Shown here: piece by piece, positions 9,022 through 18,431 of the stretch
Layout of the letters: every line of letters begins with the position of its first letter
How positions within the stretch are numbered: position 1 is the stretch's first letter
From: Methanomassiliicoccales archaeon LGM-RCC1
Lineage (GTDB): Archaea > Thermoplasmatota > Thermoplasmata > Methanomassiliicoccales > Methanomethylophilaceae
DNA length: 64,000 nt
Direction: 5' to 3'
NCBI GenBank assembly: GCA_030168575.1
Contig: CP115555.1
Coordinates: 186,001-250,000, forward strand
The notes under the pieces: model-generated
The model's database searches: none
What the model saw: the letters and a program-made list of their open reading frames with translations, nothing else
Told to the model about the DNA's origin: nothing
Position numbers and translations under genes: made by a program

Positions 9022-9788
9022 CCGAGATGATGTCCGAGATCAAGCGCGACCACATGATGAAGCTCATCGCCGACGGCAAGAGGCTGGACGGACGCGGAGT
9101 CACCGACGTCCGTGACATCAGCATCGTCACCGATGTCATCGAGAGCGCAGACGGATCCGCAAGGATCAAGATGGGAAAGACCGAGGTCATCGCCGGAGTC
9201 AAGATCATCCCCGGAACACCGTTCCCTGACACCCCCAACATCGGAGTGCTCACGACCGGTGCCGAGCTTATCCCCATGGCACACCCCACATTCGAGTCCG
9301 GACCGCCCGGAGAGGATGCGATCGAGCTCGCCCGTGTCGTCGACCGCGGTATCCGTGAGTCAGGCATGGTCGATGTCGAGGCACTGTGCATCGTACCCGG
9401 AGAAGAGGTCTGGATGTGCTTCGTCGACATATACGCCCTCGACTATGACGGCAACCTGTTCGACGCTGCCAACCTGGCTGCGGTATGCGCACTCAAGTCG
9501 GCTACCATCCCGGGAGAGCAGTACGGAAAGGGAGAGAACAAGCCCCTGCCCATCACATGCACCCCCATATCCATCACTGAGGTCAAAATAGGTAATACTT
9601 TAATAGTAGACCCTAATTTCGACGAAGAGCAGATTTCAACCGCCCGTCTGACGGTTACGACCGACGACATCGGCAACTTCAGAGCCATGCAGAAAGGCGG
9701 ATGCGGATCGATCACACTCGACGAACTCAGCCTCTGTCTCGACAGGGCTGTTGAGAAGGGTGCTGAGATCAGGAAACTCATCGGGTGA
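9018..9788 (+). CDS. rrp42: Exosome structural subunit Rrp42 (RNase PH fold)
   Basis: Non-catalytic partner of Rrp41 that completes the RNA-binding surface of the ring. The 256-aa RNase PH-like protein begins with [15 protein letters not shown] and has the family segment [17 protein letters not shown]. It overlaps rrp41 by an ATGA-type junction, which supports coupled 1:1 translation. Confidence 0.95.
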   Translation: MTEMMSEIKRDHMMKLIADGKRLDGRGVTDVRDISIVTDVIESADGSARIKMGKTEVIAGVKIIPGTPFPDTPNIGVLTTGAELIPMAHPTFESGPPGEDAIELARVVDRGIRESGMVDVEALCIVPGEEVWMCFVDIYALDYDGNLFDAANLAAVCALKSATIPGEQYGKGENKPLPITCTPISITEVKIGNTLIVDPNFDEEQISTARLTVTTDDIGNFRAMQKGGCGSITLDELSLCLDRAVEKGAEIRKLIG

Positions 9789-9793
9789 AACCT

Positions 9794-10045
9794 ATGTCAA
9801 AGAGAACAGAGAAGGCAGGAAGTTCCGGAAGGTTCGGAGCAAGGTACGGAGTTATCGTACGCAACAGGATCAAGACCATCGAGGCCCAGCAGAAGGGAAA
9901 GCACGAGTGCCCCGTCTGCCACCACATGAACGTGAAGAGGGTCAGCTCCGGTATTTGGTACTGCAGCCGCTGCGAGACAAAGTTCGCAGCCGCAGCATAC
10001 AGCCCCGACACAAAGAAGGACATCTCGCAGGTCTCAGAGCAGTGA
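9794..10045 (+). CDS. rpl37ae: 50S ribosomal protein L37Ae
   Basis: Zinc-ribbon ribosomal protein of about 83 aa. The four zinc cysteines are visible as CPVC and CSRC (CPVCHHMNVKRVSSGIWYC). The ATG at 9794 is chosen; the GTG at 9785 in the same frame overlaps rrp42 and adds only three residues. Its location between rrp42 and rpoP is the conserved archaeal order. Confidence 0.95.
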   Translation: MSKRTEKAGSSGRFGARYGVIVRNRIKTIEAQQKGKHECPVCHHMNVKRVSSGIWYCSRCETKFAAAAYSPDTKKDISQVSEQ

Positions 10046-10067
10046 GACGATCTGAACGGTGATTACA

Positions 10068-10208
10068 ATGAGCGCAGGCGAATACAGATGTGCTAAGTGT
10101 AACGAGCCCCAGAACGTCAACTCCCTCGGACTCCAGTGCGAGAAGTGCGGATACCAGATCTTCTTGAAGGACAGGCCTGTCGACAAGAAGGTCTACAGCA
10201 CCGATTGA
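10068..10208 (+). CDS. rpoP: DNA-directed RNA polymerase subunit P (Rpb12 homologue)
   Basis: A 46-codon gene that is easily missed. The product is a single zinc ribbon with C8/C11 (CAKC) and C24/C27 (CEKC), the hallmark of the smallest archaeal RNA polymerase subunit, which stabilises the Rpo3-Rpo10-Rpo11 platform. It starts with ATG at 10068, stops with TGA at 10206-10208, and pcc1 begins one base later. Confidence 0.93.
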   Translation: MSAGEYRCAKCNEPQNVNSLGLQCEKCGYQIFLKDRPVDKKVYSTD

Positions 10209-10209
10209 G

Positions 10210-10449
10210 ATGATCGAGGCCGATCTCAGGCTGACCGGCGGAATAGCGTCGGTCACAGTCCCCACGATCTCCCCCGAGGCAGGGAGGGAACTCCCCCGCA
10301 CGGAGACCGAAGTGGAACTGAAGGGTGACGAGGCCCTGATACACATCAGGGCCACGGACACCACAGCCATGAGGGCGGCGGTCAACTCGTATCTCGAGTG
10401 CGTACGCGTGATAGAAGACATAGGAAATCTGACAAAGGTGAACCAATGA
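10210..10449 (+). CDS. pcc1: KEOPS complex Pcc1-like subunit
   Basis: Dimerisation subunit of KEOPS, which makes the t6A37 modification on ANN-decoding tRNAs. The 79-aa length and the segment ALIHIRATDTTAMRAAVNSY near the middle match archaeal Pcc1. Its place between rpoP and prefoldin beta is the conserved one. The stop overlaps the pfdB start as ATGA. Confidence 0.88.
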   Translation: MIEADLRLTGGIASVTVPTISPEAGRELPRTETEVELKGDEALIHIRATDTTAMRAAVNSYLECVRVIEDIGNLTKVNQ

Positions 10450-10793
10450 ACGGAATAAGCCCACAGCTTCAGAACCAGATCACCCAGTTCCAGCAGGTGC
10501 AGCAGCAACTCCAGGCGGTCACATCGCAGAAGATGCAGATGGATGCCAACAGGCGCGAGCTCGTGAAGACCAAGGACGAACTGGAGAAGTCCACGGGAAC
10601 GGTCTACAGGACCTCCGGTGCCTTCATGATCAAGGTCGACGACGTGGAGTCCCTCAAATCCGAGCTCGACGAGTCCATCGAGACTCTCGAGGTCAGGATC
10701 GGATCCCTGGAGCGCCAGGAGACCTCTCTCAAGGAGAAGTACACCTCGCTGCAGGAGGCCATCAACAAGGCCATGGGAACCGCCCAAGAGTAA
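10446..10793 (+). CDS. pfdB: Prefoldin subunit beta
   Basis: Beta subunit of the hexameric chaperone that holds unfolded proteins in its coiled-coil tentacles. The 115-aa product consists of two long coiled coils (QLQNQITQFQQVQQQLQAV near the N-terminus, SLKEKYTSLQEAINKAMG near the C-terminus) around a short beta hairpin. The ATG at 10446 overlaps the pcc1 stop. Last gene of the superoperon; a hairpin terminator follows. Confidence 0.93.
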   Translation: MNGISPQLQNQITQFQQVQQQLQAVTSQKMQMDANRRELVKTKDELEKSTGTVYRTSGAFMIKVDDVESLKSELDESIETLEVRIGSLERQETSLKEKYTSLQEAINKAMGTAQE

Positions 10794-10811
10794 ACCCGAT
10801 AACAATTTCAT

Positions 10812-10838
10812 CCCGGAATCGATCATTCCGGGATATTT
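10812..10838 (+). terminator. Stem-loop terminator after the exosome superoperon
   Basis: A perfect 8-bp inverted repeat, CCCGGAAT (10812-10819) and ATTCCGGG (10825-10832), is followed by ATATTTTT. It lies 19 bases after the prefoldin stop and before the ABC transporter promoter. Confidence 0.65.
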
Positions 10839-10868
10839 TTCTTATAACATCACTATAATTATTCGTGC

Positions 10869-11594
10869 ATGACAGATGCACTCGTCCTTACGGATGTCCG
10901 TAAGACGTATGGTCAGAGGGAAGCCGTGCACGGCGTCTCGCTGACGGTTAAGGAAGGAGAGGTGTTCGGTCTGATCGGCCACAACGGTGCCGGTAAGACC
11001 ACCATCCTCAGGATGATATCAACCATCCTCAAGATCACCTCCGGGACAATCCAGGTCTATGGAAAAGACGTCACCAAGGAGTCCGACGACGTCAGGGAGC
11101 TCATCAGCTACTTGCCCGAGGACGCCGGGGCGTACAAGGACATGACCGGCAGGAGATACCTCACGTTCATAGCGGAATTCTTCGTCTCCGGAAAGGAGAG
11201 GGACGAGATGGTGGAGAAGGGCATCGCCCTCGCCGATCTCGGTGACAAGATCGACTACAGGATCGACACCTACAGCAAGGGAATGATGCGCAGACTCCTC
11301 ATCGCTAGGGCGATCATGACATCCCCCAGGCTCGCCATATTGGACGAGGTGACATCCGGACTGGATGTCATCAACGCCTACGAGATCAGGGAGGTCATAA
11401 GGAAGATCTCCAAGAGCGGTGTGACCATCATCATGTCATCTCACAACATGTTCGAAGTTGACATGCTGTGCGACAGGGTTGGTATGATCGATCAGGGGAA
11501 CCTGATCGAGGTCGGAACCCCTGAAGAGCTCAAGCAGAAATACGGAAAGGACAACCTCGAAGAGGTGTTCGTAGCGGCGGTGAAAGGAGCATGA
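10869..11594 (+). CDS. ABC transporter ATP-binding protein, NatA-like
   Basis: ATPase of an ABC-2 type exporter. Walker A GHNGAGKTT near residue 37, an ABC signature in the variant form YSKGMMRRL (SKGM replaces the usual SGG(Q/M)), Walker B LAILDEVTSGLD and the switch histidine in SSHNMFE are all visible. The 241-aa length is normal. It overlaps the permease gene by four bases. Substrate is unknown; NatAB-type sodium export or drug export are possible. Confidence 0.9.
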   Translation: MTDALVLTDVRKTYGQREAVHGVSLTVKEGEVFGLIGHNGAGKTTILRMISTILKITSGTIQVYGKDVTKESDDVRELISYLPEDAGAYKDMTGRRYLTFIAEFFVSGKERDEMVEKGIALADLGDKIDYRIDTYSKGMMRRLLIARAIMTSPRLAILDEVTSGLDVINAYEIREVIRKISKSGVTIIMSSHNMFEVDMLCDRVGMIDQGNLIEVGTPEELKQKYGKDNLEEVFVAAVKGA

Positions 11595-12985
11595 GCGACC
11601 TATCCAACATTGTAAGGAAAGAGGTCAAGGAACTCCTCACGCCCGGATCCGTGGCTTCCGTGATCATCATGATGGTCCTCTTCGCAGGACTGGGCGGACT
11701 CATAGGTGAAGAGGTGCAGAAGAGCGCCGTGCTGCCCACCATAGGCATAGCGAACTACGAGGACCAGTACATCGAGACGGAATACGGCTCATGGGATGCA
11801 TACGATTTTCTGATCAGCTTCTACCTCAGCAGCGGCGATAAGAGGATCACCCCATCTAACGTCGAGGACTTCGTCATCAAGATGGATAAGGGCAACATCC
11901 TAGAACAGATGGAATCCACAGGAGCCTCAGTGGTCCTGGTCCTTGGTGATGATTTCAAGAAGAACATAGAGGACAGCATGGATGCGGCCACATCCGGCGA
12001 GGGAGGACCCTACGAGAAGGGAGACATCTACCAGTACTACCTCTACCAGCCCTCGGGAATGATCGGAGGTACCGTGTCCTCGACCACCACGTCGTACATC
12101 GTCCAATACATGAACAGCAGCCTCTCGTCCTTCCTCATGCTCGGAGAGGATGCAGGATTCATCAACTTCCTGAAGACCCCTGTGAACGGATCGCATACCG
12201 TCACCTACATCAACGGAGAGCCTTACGAGGACGTCACTCCCTCCGACATCAGCGAGGCGTTGACAGGTCAGACCATGTTCATCCCGATGATCATCATGAT
12301 CATCATCATGATGGTGGGAAGCATCGTCATAAGCTCCATGGGATCCGAGAAGGAGAACAAGACTCTGGAGACGCTGCTGACCCTGCCGATCAGCAGGACC
12401 ACCATAGTCACCGGTAAGATCATCGCAGCAGCGGCTGTCGGACTGATATTCGGATTGGCCTACATGGTCGGCATGGGGCTTTACATCGGTTCGGTCACAG
12501 CGATGGCCGTGGGCGGCAGCGGAATAGACATAGGGTCGTTCGGTCTGGCGCTCGGACTCACCGATTATGCGCTGATAGGACTGTCCATGTTCCTCTCGAT
12601 CGCATGCGCATTGGGAATATGCATGATCCTCGGAGCGTTTGCGAAGAACTACAAATCGGCGCAGACGATGACCATGCCTCTTAGCATCCTTGCCATCATC
12701 CCCATGTTCATCACGATGTTCTCAGGATGGTACGGCTCCAACATCATCATCAAAGCTGTGCTGTTCGTCATACCTTTCAGCCACCCCATGATGGCTCCGG
12801 AGGCACTGCTCAACGGTGACATGACGTTGGTGCTGGCAGGTCTGGTTTACATGGCGGTGTTCGCATTGGTGTCGATATTCATCACCGTCAGGCTGTACAA
12901 GTCCGATATCCTCATCACAGGACTCGGGCAGAACAAGTACGTGGAAAAGCTAACCGGACGCAACAAGCGCCCTTCGAAGCGCTGA
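11591..12985 (+). CDS. ABC-2 type transporter permease, NatB-like
   Basis: Membrane half of the exporter with the preceding ATPase. One N-terminal membrane segment (about residues 20-40) is followed by an about 175-residue extracytoplasmic domain and then about six membrane segments from residue 230 on (FIPMIIMIIIMMVGSIVIS is the first). The segment EKENKTLETLLTLPISRTT is characteristic of ABC-2/NatB permeases. The C-terminus is basic and cytoplasmic. Confidence 0.88.
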   Translation: MSDLSNIVRKEVKELLTPGSVASVIIMMVLFAGLGGLIGEEVQKSAVLPTIGIANYEDQYIETEYGSWDAYDFLISFYLSSGDKRITPSNVEDFVIKMDKGNILEQMESTGASVVLVLGDDFKKNIEDSMDAATSGEGGPYEKGDIYQYYLYQPSGMIGGTVSSTTTSYIVQYMNSSLSSFLMLGEDAGFINFLKTPVNGSHTVTYINGEPYEDVTPSDISEALTGQTMFIPMIIMIIIMMVGSIVISSMGSEKENKTLETLLTLPISRTTIVTGKIIAAAAVGLIFGLAYMVGMGLYIGSVTAMAVGGSGIDIGSFGLALGLTDYALIGLSMFLSIACALGICMILGAFAKNYKSAQTMTMPLSILAIIPMFITMFSGWYGSNIIIKAVLFVIPFSHPMMAPEALLNGDMTLVLAGLVYMAVFALVSIFITVRLYKSDILITGLGQNKYVEKLTGRNKRPSKR

Positions 12986-12994
12986 ACCTATAAC

Positions 12995-13025
12995 GGGCCG
13001 ACCGAGGCCATCGGTCGGCCCCTCT
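12995..13025 (+). terminator. Strong stem-loop terminator after the ABC exporter
   Basis: A perfect 11-bp inverted repeat, GGGCCGACCGA (12995-13005) and TCGGTCGGCCC (13011-13021), with a five-base loop. A pyrimidine-rich run and TTTTTT (around 13040) follow before the next gene. Confidence 0.65.
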
Positions 13026-13070
13026 TCTGATAATCCCCCAGTTTTTTATCTGCTATCTGTATGCCCACGC

Positions 13071-14042
13071 ATGTTCGGGGATATCGCGGACAAGCTCAAA
13101 GGGAAGAGGAAGGTCATCCTGGTCCACGGCAATGCGGATATGGATGCTATAGGCTCCGCTTATGCTCTGAAGAGGGCTTTCCCCGAGGCGGACATCTTCG
13201 CCGGTAACGGCATCGACAGGATCAGTAGGCTTGTCGTCGAGAAGATGGACGTGCCCATTCTGGAATCTTGCGACATATCGAGATACGATCAGGTCGTCAT
13301 CGTCGATACCTCGTCCCCGGAACAGCTTGAGACCGAGGTTGAGATCCCCAAGGATGCCATCATCATAGATCACCACGTCCCCACCGGGAAATGGGACGGG
13401 TACAACTTCTACTGCGATGACAAGAGGACGTCCTGCTGCGAGATAATCAAAGAGATCCTCGATGAGAGCAACACCCCGATAGACCGTGACATGGCCCTCA
13501 TGCTGATCGGCGGAATGATAACGGACAGCGGACATTTCCAATTCGCCAAACCGGGGCTCTTGGAGGCCTTTGCGGACCTCATGAGGCGCTGCAACATCGA
13601 CATGGACGAGGCCTACAACTTCACAGTGGCTCCGGTCAGCATGTCCGAGAAGATCGCCATGCTCAAGGCCATCGAAAGGACCAAGTTCGACCGTGTAGGG
13701 AACTACATCGTCGCCACCGCGTACGGAGGGAGCTTCGAGGCATCATCCTGCAGGGCGATCATGAACGCCGGGGCGGATGTGGTCTTCGTCGGATCTCAGA
13801 GGGATGATACCTTCAGGATAAGCTCCAGAGCTACCCAGGAGGTCGTCCGCAAGGGACTGCACCTCGGGGAGATCGTTCAGGGTATCGGCAAGGAGCCGGT
13901 CACCGACGGCGGGGGACACGGCGGAGCGGCAGGACTCTCCGGGATCGGGGATGTCGAGGCCATGCTGTTCATCTGTATGAAAAGAACAATGGAGGTCTTC
14001 AGGGATTTGAAGACCAAAGACCTCCTTGAGAAAGAGTTGTGA
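13071..14042 (+). CDS. DHH/DHHA1-family phosphoesterase (NrnA/RecJ-like)
   Basis: Probable nuclease or phosphodiesterase of the DHH superfamily, as in oligoribonuclease/pAp phosphatase NrnA. Metal-binding motifs run in order: HGNADMDAIGSAYAL near residue 19, VIVDTSSPEQ near 82, the signature IDHHVPTG near 100, and the C-terminal DHHA1 glycine motif DGGGHGGAAGLSG near 281. At 323 aa it has no extra domain. The exact substrate cannot be told from sequence. Confidence 0.85.
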   Translation: MFGDIADKLKGKRKVILVHGNADMDAIGSAYALKRAFPEADIFAGNGIDRISRLVVEKMDVPILESCDISRYDQVVIVDTSSPEQLETEVEIPKDAIIIDHHVPTGKWDGYNFYCDDKRTSCCEIIKEILDESNTPIDRDMALMLIGGMITDSGHFQFAKPGLLEAFADLMRRCNIDMDEAYNFTVAPVSMSEKIAMLKAIERTKFDRVGNYIVATAYGGSFEASSCRAIMNAGADVVFVGSQRDDTFRISSRATQEVVRKGLHLGEIVQGIGKEPVTDGGGHGGAAGLSGIGDVEAMLFICMKRTMEVFRDLKTKDLLEKEL

Positions 14043-14045
14043 TCC

Positions 14046-15125
14046 TCACCTGAGTTTGGTGAGTCCCTCGAGGACCTTGGCGAGTGCCTCACGGTTCTCA
14101 GGGTGTGCTGCAAAGTATTCCGCTACAGGCTCCAGAGTCTTGGCCATTCCGTCGGTTACTCCGGTCTTGAGGTCGAAGGGCGAGAGCTTCTTGTCGAAGT
14201 ATGCCTGCTCCAGCTCCTCGTAGGAGTTGTATGTGACGGGTCCGCCGTACTGCTCGGGGCGGTCAACGAACAGGGATCCGTTCCTGGGGATGATGATGTA
14301 CTTGCACAGCATGAGGACGGGGTTGACCTCCTCGTTGCCCTCAGCGTCGAGCTTGTCCATGGGGCAGTACGCCTTCTTCATCTTCTTCGCAATGTCGTCC
14401 CTGTTGTCGTGGATCGTGATGTTGCCCTCGGGCTTGGACTTGGACATCTTGTTCTCGATGGGATCCATCCTGTTGCCTCCCTTGAGTCCGGGGAGCAGCG
14501 GTGTGTGCAATGCTACGGGCTTCTTCCATCCGAGCTTATCGGCGGCATCCCTGGCGAGCATGTGAGCCCTCCTCTGGTCGATACCGGCGTAAGCGACGTC
14601 GCAGTTCAGGAAGAATATGTCTGTGGCCTGGAGGATGGGGTACAGCACCTTGGATGCGTCGACCTCTGCCTCGTCCTCGGACCTTCCCATGATCGTCATG
14701 GCCCTCTTGACCCTTGAGAGCGATGTGACCTTCGCGACCTTGATGACCTTCTCCCAGTACTCGATCTCCGAGCACAGGTCGCTGGCGTACTTGAATTCGA
14801 CCTTGTCCTTGGGGACACCGAGCGCGATGAAACAGTCCTGCATGTATCTGGCGCAGGTCCTGATGTTCTCGATGTCTCCGCCGAGCTTGTCATTGATGTA
14901 CGCATGCCAATCTGCCCAGAAGATGGTGACCTTGAAACCTGCGTCGCAGAGATCCCTGATCTTCTGCGCGACGAGAACCCAGCCTAAGTGGACCGTTCCT
15001 GAAGGTTCGAATCCGATATAGGCCGTGGGCTCCTCTTTCTCCGTGAGGAGAGCACGGAGTTCCTCTTCGGTCACGAGCTCTTCGGTGTTCCTTGTCACCA
15101 AGGCCAGCCTTTCGTCTACATTCAT
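14046..15125 (-). CDS. tyrS: Tyrosyl-tRNA synthetase
   Basis: Class I synthetase charging tRNA-Tyr. The archaeal-type 359-aa enzyme has the HIGH-equivalent motif PSGTVHLGWV near residue 42, the tyrosine-site region and KMSKS (NKMSKSKPEG near 230). The ATG at 15125 (MNVDERLALV) is preferred over the upstream in-frame start at 15143. It converges on the DHH gene with a three-base gap. Confidence 0.95.
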   Translation of the reverse strand: MNVDERLALVTRNTEELVTEEELRALLTEKEEPTAYIGFEPSGTVHLGWVLVAQKIRDLCDAGFKVTIFWADWHAYINDKLGGDIENIRTCARYMQDCFIALGVPKDKVEFKYASDLCSEIEYWEKVIKVAKVTSLSRVKRAMTIMGRSEDEAEVDASKVLYPILQATDIFFLNCDVAYAGIDQRRAHMLARDAADKLGWKKPVALHTPLLPGLKGGNRMDPIENKMSKSKPEGNITIHDNRDDIAKKMKKAYCPMDKLDAEGNEEVNPVLMLCKYIIIPRNGSLFVDRPEQYGGPVTYNSYEELEQAYFDKKLSPFDLKTGVTDGMAKTLEPVAEYFAAHPENREALAKVLEGLTKLR

Positions 15126-15248
15126 GAATATCAAAGGTGGCAACGGTCCGCTTATATTAAGCGTTGGCGGGACACAGTGTGTACCGAATCAGTCAGCATG
15201 ACCGCTACATAGTGTCTTTATATTCCACTCATCAAAGTCCATGAACCC

Positions 15249-16508
15249 GTGGACCCGACGCTGATATTGATCGTAGCGGTATTCTCCCTGATAGGATGCA
15301 CCATGGGACTCTTCTCGGGACTCGTTCCCGGGATCCATGTGAACACGCTCGCAACGATACTCCTTATCTCACTACCTCCTTTGCAGGAAACACTCTCCGG
15401 CATCATATCTAGCGAGTACGTTCCCGTTGCGATCTGCAGCACCATAATGTCGGCGTCGGTGGTCCATTCTTATGTGGACTTCGTCCCATCCGTGTACATA
15501 GGCGCTCCCGATGCAGAAGATGCCATATCCGTGTTGCCTGGACATCGTCTGCTGCTTGCCGGGGAAGGCATGAGGGCGGTCCGTGCGGCCGCCATCGGAA
15601 GCCTGATCGGATGTTCTTCTGCCGTGCTGCTTGCGATACCTCTGCAGGCTGTGATGTCAATGGGCGGTTCCGATCTATTGAACGGAATGACTAAGAGCGT
15701 CCTGATCTTCGTATCGGGGATCCTGCTGCTGAACGAATGGAGGAAAGGGCATGCTTTCTACGGCACGGCTGCTTTCGTGCTATCCGGGATCCTAGGTTAT
15801 GCCGTCATGGAGCTGCCGATACCATGCACTGGTCTGCTGGGAGAGGGGACCCTGCTGATGCCCATGCTGACAGGATTATTCGGATTGCCTGTCATGCTGG
15901 AAGCGGATACCGGTGGCAGGATACCTGCGCAAAAGGATGCTGGAAAAGATCCCGTAGGAGTTATTCCCGGACTCAAGGGAGTGATAATGGGGGCGATAGC
16001 CGGCTGGTTCCCCGGCATCACATCCACCGTGGGGGCCACAGTGTCCGCAACGCTCATGCCGGATAGGACGCCGGAGAGATTCATATCCACTGTAGCCTCG
16101 ATAGGTACTGTGACCACGGTCCTGTCCCTCGTGACCCTGTCAGTGACCGGGGGCGGTCGTTCCGGGACGGTAATCGTGATAGGGACCATCCTCGGAGATT
16201 CCATCGGAGGGTTCGCCTCTGAACCGCTTGTCATGATGCTGGTATCTGCTGCGATAGCATCCCTTGTCGGATATCATCTAACAATCATGAGCGGAAGGGC
16301 CATGACCTCCTTTTTGGAAAGGATGGACATGACAAGAATCAACAAACTGGTCATCGCATTCCTCGTTGGGATGACAACCTTATCCACCGGATTCTGGGGA
16401 CTGGTGGTTTTGGGGGTGGCACTGGCCATCGGTTTCATCCCTGTGTCAAACGACATGGGTAAGACCGTCCTCTGCGGCTGTCTGATACTTCCGTCGCTAA
16501 TCATGTAA
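15249..16508 (+). CDS. TctA/DUF112-family membrane permease
   Basis: Polytopic membrane protein of 419 aa with roughly 10-12 membrane segments. Repeated glycine/proline motifs such as GLFSGLVPGIHVNTL near residue 22 and GWFPGITSTVGATV near 255 are typical of tripartite tricarboxylate permease (TctA)-like archaeal proteins, where two homologous halves each carry such a motif. No TctB or TctC partner is nearby, as is common for the archaeal branch, so the substrate is open. Start is GTG at 15249. Confidence 0.75.
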   Translation: MDPTLILIVAVFSLIGCTMGLFSGLVPGIHVNTLATILLISLPPLQETLSGIISSEYVPVAICSTIMSASVVHSYVDFVPSVYIGAPDAEDAISVLPGHRLLLAGEGMRAVRAAAIGSLIGCSSAVLLAIPLQAVMSMGGSDLLNGMTKSVLIFVSGILLLNEWRKGHAFYGTAAFVLSGILGYAVMELPIPCTGLLGEGTLLMPMLTGLFGLPVMLEADTGGRIPAQKDAGKDPVGVIPGLKGVIMGAIAGWFPGITSTVGATVSATLMPDRTPERFISTVASIGTVTTVLSLVTLSVTGGGRSGTVIVIGTILGDSIGGFASEPLVMMLVSAAIASLVGYHLTIMSGRAMTSFLERMDMTRINKLVIAFLVGMTTLSTGFWGLVVLGVALAIGFIPVSNDMGKTVLCGCLILPSLIM

Positions 16509-16541
16509 TGTTGATATACATCCAATTGATAGAACAGGAAC

Positions 16542-17936
16542 GTGAACCTTACCAGAGCAGAGCTGTTGGCGCTCCTTGCGATGGCCTTTGCGGTCTTCAT
16601 GGACGGTCTGGACAGCAGTATCGTCAACATCGCCCTTCCTTCCATAGCGGAATCCTTCGGAGCCGATGCCAACGCAGTTGCCTGGGTGGCGGTCACATAC
16701 TTCATGATGATCGCCGGTATGATGCTCACCTTCGGCAGGATCGCCGACATGGGGCACATCAGGAGGATATTCATCATAGGATTCGGATTGTTCGCGGCTT
16801 CTTCGCTATTATGCGGACTGTCATGGAATCTCGAGATCCTCATATTCGCAAGGACCGTTCAGGGCATAGCAGCCGCTATGCTCGGAGCTGTCGCCCCGAT
16901 GGTATGCGTGAAGTTCCTTCCGCCTACCAAACTAGGGCTCGGAATGAGCGTTCTGATGCTGTCGGGAGCTGTGGGCTTCTGCTCCGGTCCCGCGGTAGGG
17001 GGAGTGCTCATCGATGTGCTATCCTGGCACTGGGCATTCTTCATCAACATCCCAATAGGGATATTCGCTATCCTCTTCGCATTCCGCGCACTGCCCGATG
17101 AGACCCCGGTCAAAGGTGCGAAGCTCGACCTGACCGGATGTGCGCTGCTCTTCGTCGCCATAGTCTGCGCAGTCTATATCGTGGAGATGTTCGCGAAGGA
17201 CGGACAGGCGACTATCTGCATGGTGCTGGGCGTGATTGCGATCGTCTCCCTTGTACTGTTCGTCCGTGCGGAGAAGAAGGCTGCCTACCCAATGCTCAAC
17301 GTCAGCATGTTCCGCGACTGGAGATTGGACTCGGCAATGCTGACCTACTTCCTGACCAGCATCGCATACGTCGGAATCGCCTATCTGATCCCGTTCTACC
17401 TCATCAAAGAGCTGGAGATGAGCTACACGTTGGCGGGATTCATCGTACTGATCCCCAGCATCTTCACGATCATCATCAGCATCCCTGCTGGACATTACGG
17501 AGACACCCACGGCAGGCGCAACCTGTCGATAATATGCACGGTCAGCATGCTGGCATCGGCTGTAGGCTATGCACTGATCAGACCAGATATGGGGTGGCTG
17601 CCTTTCATCCCCATAGGGCTCCTCTGCGGAATATTCTGGGGATCATGCGGGGCATCTCTTGCAAGCCGCATAGTCGATCTGTCCCCGGAGAAGGAGAAGG
17701 GCATGGCCTCGACCATATCGAACTTCCTGTACTACGTGGGAGGGTCGTTCGGTACCGCACTGTTCGCGACCATGGTCAGCTACGGTTCAGGTTCGATCGG
17801 GGTTCCGGTCGACCTCATATCTCCCGAGGATTTCATGGACGGTTACATGCTCTGCATGTACGTCGGAATAATCCTATCGGTAGTGGCGATAATCACTGCG
17901 ATAATAATCGACGAGAGGAAGGTCAAGAGCGCTTGA
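16542..17936 (+). CDS. MFS transporter, DHA2 (EmrB/QacA-like) 14-TM family
   Basis: Probable proton-driven drug or metabolite exporter. The 464-aa protein shows about 14 membrane segments and the N-terminal motif FMDGLDSSIVNIALPSI typical of DHA2, plus GRIADMGHIRRIF as the MFS loop 2-3 motif. Start is GTG at 16542, downstream of the permease gene by 33 bases. Its last 14 bases overlap the convergent thioesterase gene. Confidence 0.88.
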   Translation: MNLTRAELLALLAMAFAVFMDGLDSSIVNIALPSIAESFGADANAVAWVAVTYFMMIAGMMLTFGRIADMGHIRRIFIIGFGLFAASSLLCGLSWNLEILIFARTVQGIAAAMLGAVAPMVCVKFLPPTKLGLGMSVLMLSGAVGFCSGPAVGGVLIDVLSWHWAFFINIPIGIFAILFAFRALPDETPVKGAKLDLTGCALLFVAIVCAVYIVEMFAKDGQATICMVLGVIAIVSLVLFVRAEKKAAYPMLNVSMFRDWRLDSAMLTYFLTSIAYVGIAYLIPFYLIKELEMSYTLAGFIVLIPSIFTIIISIPAGHYGDTHGRRNLSIICTVSMLASAVGYALIRPDMGWLPFIPIGLLCGIFWGSCGASLASRIVDLSPEKEKGMASTISNFLYYVGGSFGTALFATMVSYGSGSIGVPVDLISPEDFMDGYMLCMYVGIILSVVAIITAIIIDERKVKSA

Positions 17937-18309
17937 GCTCCGCCTTCTGCATGAACTTCCCAGAATCTACGATGAACCTCTCATGGGTTCCGGATCCGAC
18001 CTCGCCTTTGGAATCGTACACACGGACGGAGAAGACCAGTCTCCTCCTGTCGATCTCCGTGAGCTCTGTCTCGCAGACAACGGTCATCCCTACCGGTGTC
18101 GCCGAAGAATGGGCCACATCCAGATGGGTGCCTACTGTCGATGTGCCGATATCGAGATACGGTGCGACGCTGAGCGAAGCTGTCTTCTCGATCAATGCGA
18201 TCATGGCCGGTGTGGCGAAAACGGGAAGGTCCCCGCTACCCAAAGAAATGGCTGTGTTGTCCTCGGTGACCTCGACCGATTGCGCACCCTTGATTCCCAT
18301 GCTCAGCAT
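17923..18309 (-). CDS. Hotdog-fold acyl-CoA thioesterase, FlK-like
   Basis: Small hotdog thioesterase of 128 aa. The pattern PVFATPAMIALIEKTA near residue 30 and GTHLDVAHSSATPVGM near 62 matches the fluoroacetyl-CoA thioesterase-like family, which is widespread and mostly of unknown substrate. The start may be 18309 or the ATG at 18300. Divergent from the helicase gene, with shared promoter space at 18310-18431. Confidence 0.82.
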   Translation of the reverse strand: MLSMGIKGAQSVEVTEDNTAISLGSGDLPVFATPAMIALIEKTASLSVAPYLDIGTSTVGTHLDVAHSSATPVGMTVVCETELTEIDRRRLVFSVRVYDSKGEVGSGTHERFIVDSGKFMQKAELKRS

Positions 18310-18431
18310 ACGTGGATGATGGAATCGGCATATTTAGTTGGATGCAGAGGTCCGCTGCTGAACATCCTTACAAAAAAATCAAGGTAGATTTTCCTGTCCA
18401 AGCGACATTGTTTTACTACAATGAAAATAAT